Source of the DNA: Ophioderma brevispina
Taxonomy: Eukaryota; Echinodermata; Ophiuroidea; Amphilepidida; Ophiodermatidae
Direction: 5' to 3'
DNA: 64,000 nt
Assembly: GCA_023653785.1 (NCBI GenBank)
Contig: JAMKCH010019767.1
Coordinates: 140,672-204,671, forward strand
Made by a program: the position numbers and the translations under genes. The notes under the pieces were generated by a model. The model was not told the origin of the DNA. It searched no databases and saw only the letters and a program-made list of their open reading frames with translations. Shown here one piece after another: positions 44,911 to 53,432 of the stretch (positions are counted from its first letter, which is position 1; every line of letters starts with the position of its first letter).

Positions 44911-45226
44911 TTAAAGGGGGATGACCCGACATAAGTATATCAAGTTTTCATCTTTCACCCAAAATCCTCATCTGTAAAGCTTTGCGCCAATATTTCAATC
45001 CGTTTTGATGTTAGAGCTAAAAAAATCTTTTGCTAGCCCCATAGAGTATGGTCGACCAAAATATATAGGACACAATTTCGCTCATAACGTCAAACCAAAC
45101 GTCTTTTAGATTCAATAGGGTAAATTAGAAAAATAGCTTTCTTTAGACACATAAATTTTTACCACTTCAGGTAAAATCCGGGGTTCTGGGAACAAGATTA
45201 TTAGCAATCGGGCCATGTACCTTTAA
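44911..45226 (+). mobile_element. TTAA-bounded element, copy B
   Basis: Begins TTAAAGGGGGATGACCCGA and ends, on the other strand, with TTAAAGGTACATGGCCCGA, so the inverted termini are clear in this copy (consensus AGG-N-ATG-CCCGA). The interior aligns with 15,755-16,100 (ATCTGTAAAGC, GTCGACCAAAATAT, AATTTCGCTC, CAAACCAAACG, TTAGATTC, AGGGTAAAT, TAGCTTTCTT). Non-coding; inserted in the presumed TRPC intron. Confidence 0.8.
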
Positions 45227-45495
45227 TAATGAACTACGTCGAAAATCTGTTCACTAGGTTCTCTCTGTCACCAAAAGTCTTTAAACAAAAACCTACCTAC
45301 TAAGACAGTCATTGCGATAAATTTCCAAGTAGGATATTCGTTCCATCTAATATATCCGTGGTACCATCGCTCCAGGATGTAAGATTGGAAATGAGCATGT
45401 GCTACAAACTAAAAAAAAATAGACGTAAACAAAACAATACTGTTTCTCCATTTTAGAACAACATATTTTTTGCTGGCAACTTTGTTAATATCAAC

Positions 45496-45589
45496 CAGAT
45501 CCATTATATTTCATAGATGTATTTCCAGGGAAGTCGTTTTGCAGTCCACCATATGCATAGCTGAGCGTAATTTTGCGGATATCGGGATA
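45496..45589 (-). CDS. Tentative TRPC-like exon
   Basis: A 94-nt minus-strand segment bounded by ATTACAAG before TATCCC and by ATCTG before GTTGAT. In phase 0, which fits the donor of the exon at 46,242, it reads YPDIRKITLSYAYGGL then QNDFPGNTSMKYNGS. In TRPC proteins the linker after the ankyrin region has HPNCQQLL, then W-Y-x-G-L at similar spacing, so P, Y, G, G and L line up. The Trp is Ala, the 3' splice site has a poor pyrimidine tract, and the match is short, so this could be chance. Confidence 0.28.
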
Positions 45590-45728
45590 CTTGTAATGTT
45601 TTTTTTTTCGATAAAAAAGCACAAAAGTAAACCAAAAAACCCGAAAACAGTTTGGAAAACTCAATTATGTGCATGACAATATTCAGATCCCGGGTGTTAA
45701 CTGAGTATTTTGGTCGGGTAACCCAACA

Positions 45729-45790
45729 AAAAAAAAAAAAACAAACAAACAAAAAACAAACAAAAAACAAACAAACAAACAAACAAACGA
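45729..45790. repeat. CAAA/AAAC microsatellite
   Basis: Tandem AAAC and CAAA units after a run of about 14 A. Open frames on both strands here are artefacts of the repeat. Confidence 0.9.
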
Positions 45791-46077
45791 GACCTGGGCA
45801 TGTTTCGAGCGTTGCAATATTGGGTAGCGAGTTCAACCTTTGTCTCTGTCAGTCTCAGTTAGGGTTCAAATTAGTAGGACTCTGTTAGACACACGATTTG
45901 GGTGTCGCTATCATGCTAAAAACAGAACAAAAAGTCCATAAAATAGCTAAAATGGACTGCAACTCGAGTTGTTACCCAGGCTCGTGGTCAGGTTACCACC
46001 CCCACTCGGGGTTCAGATAGAACGGAGTCTATGACATTACAATTGCAAACATCATAATCAAATTTCAATTCTCTCGA

Positions 46078-46192
46078 TTTCTCTCTCTCTCTCTCTCTCA
46101 GACAAACACACACGCAAGCACACACGAAAGTGCACACACACGCGCGCGCGCGCACACACACACACCACACACACACACAAACACACACACGT
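46078..46192. repeat. Compound CT, CA and CG microsatellite
   Basis: A CT run (46,078-46,100) is followed by CA-rich repeats, an alternating CG block near 46,140-46,152 and CA repeats to about 46,190. It sits about 50 bp past the TRPC exon, inside the intron. The alternating CG/CA block is of the type that can adopt Z-DNA; that is inference. Confidence 0.9.
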
Positions 46193-46241
46193 TTACAGTA
46201 AGTAATATTCCTTGAATACCTTTTTTTTTACAGACAGTTAC

Positions 46242-46562
46242 CATTTTTAATTTAAGCCTGATCGCATCACGGACCCTGGTAGGTAGCTCTCTCACCACCC
46301 TATTCTTCGAGTACGCCTCGCGATCTTCTTCGCCAGCATTGAGTAATATCTTGATCTCCTCGCTGTCTTTGGCTTGCTTCAGTAGTTTCGTCGTGAATTC
46401 TTCTAGTTTCTCGGAGAGTTTTTCGTATTCATCTTCGTAGTATACATCTTTCTTGCAGAGTTTTTTGAATCTGTCCATCAAAGCAAATGATGTCTGCATC
46501 GGGTCGTCTACGATAATGGGATTGGAATAAAGCAATGTTAAAATGCGCTCGTATAGCGCCAT
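46242..46562 (-). CDS. TRPC-like channel exon, pre-membrane linker
   Basis: Encodes the cytosolic region between the ankyrin repeats and first membrane helix of a TRPC-type cation channel. Reading from ATG at 46,562: LYERILTLLYSNPIIVDDPM, then SFALMDRFKKLCKKD, YEDEYEKLSEKLEEFTTKLL, KQAKDSEEIKILLNAGEE and VRDAIRLKLKM, where a donor ATG-GTAACT at 46,242/46,241 ends it in phase 0. TRPC proteins have the same order: S-x-DDP, F/L-L, EF-x-x-Y-x-KLS, F-x-x-x-LL, S-x-E-v-x-ILN, and AIKYE-x-KK at an exon end. An in-frame TAA lies two codons before the ATG, so the exon either starts translation here or uses a 3' splice site inside the frame. The open frame continues past the donor into the microsatellite, which I take as intron. 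Confidence 0.75.
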
Positions 46563-47297
46563 TAATTACTTAATTATTTAAAATTACTATTGTTTCCAAA
46601 TACGTACACAAAGTAACGTACCAGCTTTTAATAAATAGCTGTTTGTTCTTTAAAAAAAAAAGTGATTGTTTTATCTTGAACAACTGTGCTTGGGCAGATT
46701 TTATTTTTGGTGGTAGTGTCAGTGATGTACCATTTATCATGTAATTTTCCCCTCCACAAACCGTGGCCCTGGGCTCTCTTTGCACTGAATTTTTGTAGCC
46801 TATATACATGTGCAAAATTATGTTGGACTGGGAAGGTGCTGGGTATTGGGGTTACTTTTTGGGAGGTGGGTGTTTTTTGATGGAATGTGGTCATATCTCC
46901 AGTTTTGTTTTGCAGTGTGGCCCTAGTACTTGGCTTCCTTCCCACTCTGACATCCTCCACCAATTTGATTCATGTGCTATTTTACTGCCCCACTATAGCA
47001 GAGGGGCTCAGCTGACTGTGTTGGTCTTGTGATTTTGTCATTAACTGTTCAGGGTGGATGATCTTGGTCCATTTCCATGTGGTTTTTCATTTTGCCAGAA
47101 AGGTCAGCTGGGTCCTTTTGTCATCATGGTGGTTGATACACTATATTTACTGCTATGTAATAGTTTAAGAGCAGGGGCCTGGTGAGGTCGAGTCTCTGTA
47201 TGTTTTCTTTCCAATCCACCAGGTCAAGCACAGGTGAAAATATAAAAGGAAAAAAAATAGCTGGTACATGATCCAGGTAGACAGAGGTAGACAGAAC
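46563..47297. other. No further exon recognised
   Basis: Sequence upstream of the TRPC exon. Overlapping frames at 46,570-46,963 (minus) and 46,686-47,032 (plus) show no ankyrin repeats. If the gene has the usual ankyrin-coding exons, they are not in this stretch. Confidence 0.4.
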
Positions 47298-47504
47298 ACT
47301 CCAAAAATGTTGAGTAAAAAATGTCACAGCTCTTAATGCTGAGTAAAATCTTAGTCAAAGTTGAGTAAACCTTACACAAAGCTGAGTATATTTTACCCAA
47401 CAATGACTAAGCTTAATCAACAATGAGTAAGGTTTACTCAACTTTGACTCAACATTTAGAGCTGTGACATTTTTACTCAACATGAGTAAAATAATTTTTA
47501 CAGT
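47298..47504. mobile_element. Palindromic element rich in TGAGTAAA motifs
   Basis: Ends CACTCCAAAAAT on the left and ATTTTTACAGTG on the right. The arms share GTTGAGTAAAAAATGTCACA and its complement, AGCTCT, TTAGTCAAAGTTGAGTAAA and CCTTAC/GTAAGG. Within it TGAGTAAA or its complement appears about nine times. It resembles a hAT-like or other MITE by its CACTG-type terminus, but this is not proven. Confidence 0.8.
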
Positions 47505-47780
47505 GAAAGGAGGTGGAGAGATGAAATAACTACATACACTTACACCAGATGGACTTTGCTTGGTGATAGCTTTTAATAACCAACAGTGGATGGACACAGT
47601 CTGATGAAATGATCCAGCCAAAATTAACAACAATGCCATCATCGGATAGATTATTGATTACTCGTCATTAATTTAAGCCCATATTTGCAAATTTCGATAG
47701 AGAAATACAGATACTAATGTAATGGAAAATGTAAAATAAATAGTTTGAGGTGATATTGCCCTTTAGTTTACACTGACAAA
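47505..47780. other. No gene seen
   Basis: AT-rich spacer. The minus-strand frame 47,355-47,642 is formed partly by the palindrome and is not accepted. Confidence 0.4.
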
Positions 47781-47789
47781 CTGCCTATA

Positions 47790-48005
47790 TTAGAGGGCTT
47801 TGCAAATTATTGTTGCCGCTAGCTTTGGAATACGTCAGCTGCCACACATACCCAAGGCATAGTCAATCCTTTGGGCGCCGCTCAATGGATTTTGCACCTG
47901 ATACAGAGAGGCAATCGATACACAACGCGTCAGCGGCAGTGGGAATCGAACCTACAACCTTTTGGATCACCAGACAAGTGCTCTAGCCACTGAACCTCGC
48001 GGCTT
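47790..48005 (-). mobile_element. tRNA-headed SINE
   Basis: On the minus strand the head has AGTGGCTAGAGCAC (A-box) at about 47,985 and GGTTCGATTCCCAC (B-box) at about 47,945, with CTGGTGATCCAAAAGGTTG between them, the usual form of tRNA-derived SINE heads. The body reads TGTGTATCGATTGCCTCTC, GCCTTGGGTATGTGTGGCAG and GACGTATTCCAAAGC toward lower coordinates. A body-like end lies near 47,790. Confidence 0.75.
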
Positions 48006-48674
48006 TTTTAGATTTACTCTTTGACCGTATTTTTTGTTTTACTCCCAGCTTATCAGTTCCGGTAAGAACCGAAACGGAATTTGAAGCGCGTCCCGTTCGG
48101 GAATCTACGAAAGCCCATTTGGGCGTTTGCAAAACTGAAATGTAAAACATTCGATACGTGATTGGACAAGTCAGGGTTAGTAGAGGAGCGACAGATATTG
48201 TCTATCATTATTAAATATTCATCCTTGTCTGCCTGGAGTACTAATAGTTAAAAAATCAAAAACAAATATAAAAATCGTATATCTATCGCTCGTCTACCAA
48301 CCCCATATGCAAATATAGGGTTCCGGTGCTACCCTCTAGGAAAGCGAGGGACAACTTTCGGACTAACACCTATCGAAATTTATTTTATTTTTGTTGATTA
48401 AAACGATTGGTTCTCGCTTTCAAAATGGCCGCTTGCATTGCACAAGAAACAAATTCGTAGGAATCGTCTTCAGAAATTAAGTTCCTTTTACTGAGCAGTC
48501 CTGAAGATGACTTTGTCAAGCAGATCAAGACGATGGGGTTCCAATATTCCTCAACGACACAAATATGTCCAGAAAGACCATCTGTCCCAATGTTCACTTT
48601 TAGGACAATAAATAGTACTCTTTTTGATTTTCGCTTTAGAGAGGACAACAGACGACAGCTTTTGCTTAACTGAT
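48006..48674. other. Spacer; one unrecognised open frame
   Basis: Minus-strand frame 48,385-48,648 (and open further to about 48,690) has a protein-like composition with ISEDDSYEFVSCAMQAAIL near its end, but starts in the TTAA repeat that follows and matches no family I know. A GAGGAGCGACAGATATTGTC block near 48,184 is shared with 30,560. Confidence 0.35.
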
Positions 48675-49004
48675 TTAAAGCGGCACTGGCACATTTTTAC
48701 AAAATATGAAATTTCTTCAATTTGCTCTCAAATGATAGTCTAGGCCAATGGAAGAACAGAGATATATTTTACACATAAAAATAACATACCCAAAACAGAT
48801 AGGGACATTGATATGAGGATAAAGACATCCAGGTAATTTGTAGGCCAACTTTTAAGTTTTCCTTAACTTTAATCCACAAATTTGTATATTACATGGATAT
48901 TTTGACTCGTACTCACTGATATTAAAACCACAAAGGTTATAGACCGATTAAACAGTGTGTATAGCGTGGGAAACATGCATAAGGCGTGCGTGTTCTTGTG
49001 TTAA
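48675..49004 (+). mobile_element. TTAA-bounded dispersed repeat, copy 2
   Basis: Same family and orientation as 1720-2057: TTAAAGCGGCACTGGCACAT at the start, then AAATTTCTTCAA, TTTGCTCTCAAATGAT, AAAACAGAT, AAAGACATC, AACTTTTAAGTT, TACTCA-TGATATTAAAACCA, AGACCG and TTCTTGTG before the final TTAA. Length 330 against 338 bp. Both copies end at TTAA on both sides. Confidence 0.7.
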
Positions 49005-49350
49005 ACGCCATTTTGACCTTGACATTTACGCCCCACCATAACATAAGTCAAAGATCACACACGAGGAGAAATCCACTAGTTTATATATAAATCCTGGTAC
49101 TGCTCAGATATACCTTTCATATCAAATCTACTGGTAACGAATCTGTCTTGTGAGCTCAGTACTATTCATACTTGCCAGCTATTTTTCCGATATCTAAGAC
49201 AGGCATTACATCGCCTCACATTATAGAAAAAGTTCAATGATGATATCATTGCAAGGACCAATACAATGTTGCAACGTTGCATCTACAATACCTGAAAATC
49301 CCCAGCTTTTCCCTAGGGAATGTCCCCAGCTTTATATAGTACAGATTTCC
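49005..49350. other. No gene seen
   Basis: Nothing recognised. AATATCATTGC-type hairpins are too short to annotate. Confidence 0.4.
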
Positions 49351-49790
49351 AGAAATGTCAGCACTCAGGTCAGGTCAGGTTTCCTTTTAGAGCCTGCTAC
49401 TGGTATCCTGGTGACCATACTACCTGTCCCAGGGCCGACTTATCGGCGGCTAAACCGTCACCCCATCGATTTTCTAAGGAAATCTGATGAGGAGGGTAGC
49501 CGGTTACCCTGGTAGAATGAAAAAAGAAGATCTACCTACAAGGGCGTCAGCTCTGGAGAGCTTGGCGGCCATCCAGCACATGCTGCCTTGTATGGCTGGC
49601 ATAGTTGCCTAAAGGCTAGGCCCACCGCCGAAAACTGTGGATTGGCGTCAGGAAGGGCATCCGGTCAATTATCTTTTGCTCCAATAAATCCTCACACAGT
49701 AGTAATGCTGAGTATTAGGTATATCCGGGCACCCCCGTTGACGGGGACAAAACCGGATTTGAAAACTTTGGTTTAACTAACTCTCTGAAC
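49351..49790 (+). repeat. Probable LINE/SINE-derived repeat
   Basis: Contains AGGTCAGGTCAGGTTTCCTT, GCCGACTTATCGGCGGCTAA, and GGCGTCAGGAAGGGCATCCGG followed by a GGCACCCCCGTTGACGGGG block. GGAAGGGCATCCGG-type sequence is known near the 3' ends of several animal LINEs and SINEs. No RT is readable and the limits are rough. Confidence 0.45.
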
Positions 49791-49857
49791 ACGTAAACAG
49801 ATCACCACCTTCCAAATTTATGATTTGCATGATGTGAATCAGTTACTTTCTATGTAG

Positions 49858-50020
49858 GAGGGAGTTTCACTAACAGGACCCATATGACACACTCTTTTCT
49901 GACACACTTATGAATTCGGAAACATTCACGCAATAAAGCACGGGTTTATTACGTTAGGTTTCCGAATTCATAAGTGTTCAGAAAATGTGTCATAGGGTTC
50001 AAGTTCCGAAAACTCCCGTT
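49858..50020. mobile_element. Small palindromic element
   Basis: GGGAGTTT starts the left arm and AAACTCCC ends the right. Between them ATGACACA, TTTTCTGA, ACACTTATGAATTCGGAAAC and GTTTCCGAATTCATAAGTGT pair, with an AT-rich loop of about 35 bp at 49,923-49,957. It forms a nearly perfect hairpin and has no coding capacity. Confidence 0.88.
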
Positions 50021-52138
50021 TAGGGATATTGTCTCCGGATTACATACAGAAAATAAAGTAATTAATTTTAATCAAAAAAATTTAGGATCTATAGCATGGG
50101 TGATCTTCATTTGCGTACCTAGTGACTTATTTCGTGTAATGTTACTTTAGTTCCCATTGCTTAATCTACAATCGCTGGGAAATGTTATGAAACCAGCTTG
50201 AAAAATCTCGCAAAATGGAAGGACGACTTGTTTAAGCGGTAAGTTAAAAGTCTTTACTTTACCAAATACCATGTAACACATGTTACAGACGTCAGGACTG
50301 TTTAAACCTTTGATGATCATTGTGAGTACTGGCAATTAAAAGTCGTAAATCAAATGGCTATATGCGCTGTCTATCTGTACAAAAACACCACGCACTTACG
50401 TTACTTTTAACATGTATCTGAAATGTACTCATGGTGATATTGCTTCTTTTCCAGGTTCAAATTAAATGCTAGTGGTGCGCTCTTATTTAAATGTTATTAC
50501 TTTGTTTTTAAAGATCACATTTAAAAAACATGTTTCATCAAAATATTCAACCATTAAAAGCAAAATGAAGCAGACAATTACGTGATTATCCATTTATGTG
50601 GGTGCCTTATTAAATCAATGACAAGATTATATGTAGGTTTTGAAATGCAAAGCTACACTAAAAGAGTTTAAGTTGTAGCCAGTGTTGTAGGGTGCTTTCA
50701 TCCACACACAACCATGCAGAGAGTGTTGTCAAGATTTGTACTCGTATTATAATAACTTCACAAGTGCGGACTTTGTTGTGAATCCAAGCACAATTGGGGT
50801 TTAGCTGTTATGGGTGATATTACGATCTAAGTGCTGATAGAGTCGTGCTCTCTAGCCAGCCGACAACTAGATGAAGCAAATGGATAATGACGATTTCCTG
50901 ACGCTGCGTATAATAATTGACAATTGCGTCTTGAGTATCTCGTAGGGGGATAGTGCCATTTATAAATCTATACATCCTCTTTCTCTTCTTTCCTTCGCCT
51001 CCTTGTCTTTCTCTTCCTTCGTACTGGTAACGTATAATATAAAGGCTGTGATGTGTTGAGGACGTGGCTCACTTACGCTCCTTCAAAATTTATATAACCC
51101 TCGTTTACCTGAGCATTTGTAAAAAAAACTCCCGAAGGGGTGGTTACCACCTATAAAATTTGGGGTACCATGAAAATCCTTCTTTACAACATATATATTG
51201 AAAAGCGCGTCACTGCTTAATATAATTAACCTTGGGTGGGTCAATTGTATAGCGTACACCAAAGCAACAAGCACATAACAAAAAGCTTGGCCGTGAGCCA
51301 AATTCTCAAATTAAATCTTTATTCTCATTTTGCTCATAATCATTTCGTAGACAAGTAGTACAATTTTTGTTTGCCAATAGATCAAAGTCTATATTGAGCG
51401 GAACATGTCAGTGGTTTGTTCTGACATTGAACGGTGTGATAATAGGCACAAAGCAAACCATCGGAACTCTTGTCACAGTGCATTGCTCTTTCCGGGTTTT
51501 CTCCTGATTGTATATGCACGACCCCGTCAGTAATTGGTTGGAATAGCTCACACGACAGGATTTATGCATGGTGTGGAAGTCGTAATTAGCACGTGTGCCT
51601 AGCTTTGTTGGTGGTGAGGATTCTTTGGCGTCTGTTTCGCAATGGAGTAATGGCTGCCCGGCGGACAAAACACGGAATCCTGTATAATAATCATTCTCCT
51701 TCTCATATAAATCGGTTGACAGCTCCGGAAGGGACGCTACCCCAAGGGTGAATTTATATTAGTTTTGAAAGGGAGTATACAGAGAGGGAACAAAATGAGA
51801 TCAAAACGTACCTGATTTCTGATGAAACAAGCATAACAATAAAATACTTAAACTGGAAGAATATTATCCAAAACCTATTTTAAGTTTATCCGGAAGTAAA
51901 TGAAATCAAGGAAATCCAAGTTACATTATGGATTAAAAGAACAATGCAATTAGCTTGAAAAATAAACCTTATTGGAAACAAACTCTTTATATAGTGACGA
52001 GGTGGTTCTTAAAAAAGAACTTATGCAATTTTTACGCTGTACAGATAAAAAAAATGACCTGTTTTGAATAATGGGTTCTTCAAGATTATAGATTTTGATA
52101 AGGCATTGGGTTGGGGCACAGATTAGCTGTCTAGCGTA
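50021..52138. other. No supported gene
   Basis: About 2.1 kb of AT-rich DNA. Minus-strand frame 51,408-51,668 is Cys-containing and unrecognised. A TCCCGAAGGGGTGGTTACCA block near 51,130 is shared with about 54,550 and is a dispersed repeat. TTTCTTTCC-type tracts lie around 50,975-51,020. Confidence 0.4.
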
Positions 52139-52697
52139 TTAAAGCAATTTATTTTAGCACCATTTTTTGAAGGGCGCCCCCAATTTTCAAAAATTGGAGG
52201 ATTTTACACGGTTGATTGGTAACTGGCTAGTAAGTAAACTATACCTGTGAATCGGTTTTAAGTTCGAAAAGGTCTATGTGTCACAAACGAAGGATTTGTA
52301 CTAGAATAATTATAATCGGGGATCCCCGATTAATAATTCACGGCTGCTGGAAACGGCCTTACATGTGAATAGCCTGGAAATAGGGCCATGTATGTGTCTA
52401 CGCTCATCCCATTAGTTGTTTTAATAGTTAGGGCAAGTCAAGTTAGAGGTGGAATTATTCTCGTGGTGGTGCAACTATTTCATCATGGACGGCTAAACGT
52501 GCATTCCAGCTGCTCGTTAAGTCCAATTGGGAGCCCAATTCTATTACAAAATCGCTTATTGTGATAAATAAGCATTTTTTAGCATGCTCGTTAGAGGTAT
52601 AGTTCCAGACAATTACCAACCGTTAAATGTGCAAAAATCTATCAAATTTGGAAAAATTGGGGGTGCTCTTCAAAAAATGTGCCCAATATTGCTTTAA
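52139..52697. mobile_element. TTAA-bounded foldback, copy 1
   Basis: Starts TTAAAGCAAT and ends ATTGCTTTAA. The arms share TAGCACCATTTTTTGAAG with its partner CTTCAAAAAATGTGC, GGCGCCCCCAATTTT with AAAATTGGGGGTGC, TTGGTAACTGG/ CCAGACAATTACC, and CTATACCT/AGGTATAG. The middle carries CGGCTGCTGGAAACGGCC. A second copy lies at 58,894-59,417 in the opposite orientation of the middle part. Non-coding. Confidence 0.88.
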
Positions 52698-53269
52698 GCA
52701 TATCACATTGTCGAAATAGATCACACCAATTTGCCAGAAACTTTAACAACGTTGGTTGAAATAAAAACGCTTATGAATTATCGTTAGCGGGATTGTACCA
52801 GGAAAAGTATCAATTTTTGAAGGAAGAAGAAATATTGTCTAGTAGTTATGAGTTGTCATTTAAAAAATAATCATTGCACAAGTTCTTCAAAAATTGTGAC
52901 TTAGCCCGAACCTAAGGTAAAGGTAACTTAAATTATTCCGCCAAGTTATATTATTCAGTATATGCAGCCATTATGATGCTCTACTACTTGTAAGCAAGCA
53001 TACCGGACGTTAAGAGTATGATAAGCTCAAGATGAAGTTAGCCTGGTACCATGTAGACCGGAGAGGGCGCGCTCGTGGCGCTTGTTGACTGCTTTAGTGA
53101 CTGTTTCTCCAGGAGACTGGGCAGGTGGCGCCGTGGAGAGTAGTATCTGGATTACATGATGCATTTAAAAGGATTAGAAAAATAACGGCTGATAGTATTA
53201 TAATATAAGTCAAGTTTTTACCCTCACCTTGAGAATATCAGCCGAAAGATGGAAATGGGTGTATTGCGC
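52698..53269. other. No gene seen
   Basis: AT-rich with a short GC-richer patch at 53,050-53,140 (GAGAGGGCGCGCTCGTGGCG). Nothing recognised. Confidence 0.4.
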
Positions 53270-53432
53270 TCAGACAGCCAGAACATAGTTATCTATATTC
53301 TGCGGTGTCAAGCATAAGCCAACGCTTCCAGAGTTGTCTATATAGTGGTTATTTGCACTAAAAATATTCCAACAGAAGCAATTTGTGTGTTCCTCATGTT
53401 CTCTAAATTCCACCGAATGAGGTGTCAAAAAC
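53270..53432 (-). CDS. Candidate terminal exon, unrecognised
   Basis: On the minus strand a good 3' splice site (GTTGATTTTTTCTAG) precedes an open frame FLTPHSVEFREHEEHTNCFC and onward to a stop, about 53 residues. The TNCFCW and NSGSVGLC stretches recall, weakly, the Cys-Trp spacing of GPS motifs of adhesion receptors and polycystins, but the second Trp and the usual GC are absent. I cannot assign it and it may be chance. Confidence 0.25.

Larger units (their letters stand above)
42446..45495 (-). other. Probable TRPC intron sequence with inserted repeats
   Basis: Non-coding by eye, lying between TRPC-like exons. It holds the ATGT microsatellite (43,168-43,240), a dispersed repeat (43,610-43,870), a foldback element (43,958-44,335) and a TTAA element (44,911-45,226). 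At least one exon of roughly 40 codons between the tentative exon at 45,496-45,589 and the exon at 42,237-42,445 must exist if the gene is intact; I could not identify it. Confidence 0.5.

Noticed and set aside
45988..46188. Cys/Val-rich minus-strand frame
   Set aside because: Translation of the CT/CA/CG microsatellite. The same sequence extends the TRPC exon frame past its splice donor.
48385..48690. Minus-strand frame ending in EDDSYEFVSCAMQ
   Set aside because: Protein-like composition, but it begins in a mobile element and has no recognised homology or splice support.
51408..51668. 86-codon minus-strand Cys-containing frame
   Set aside because: No recognised domain and no splice context that I can defend.
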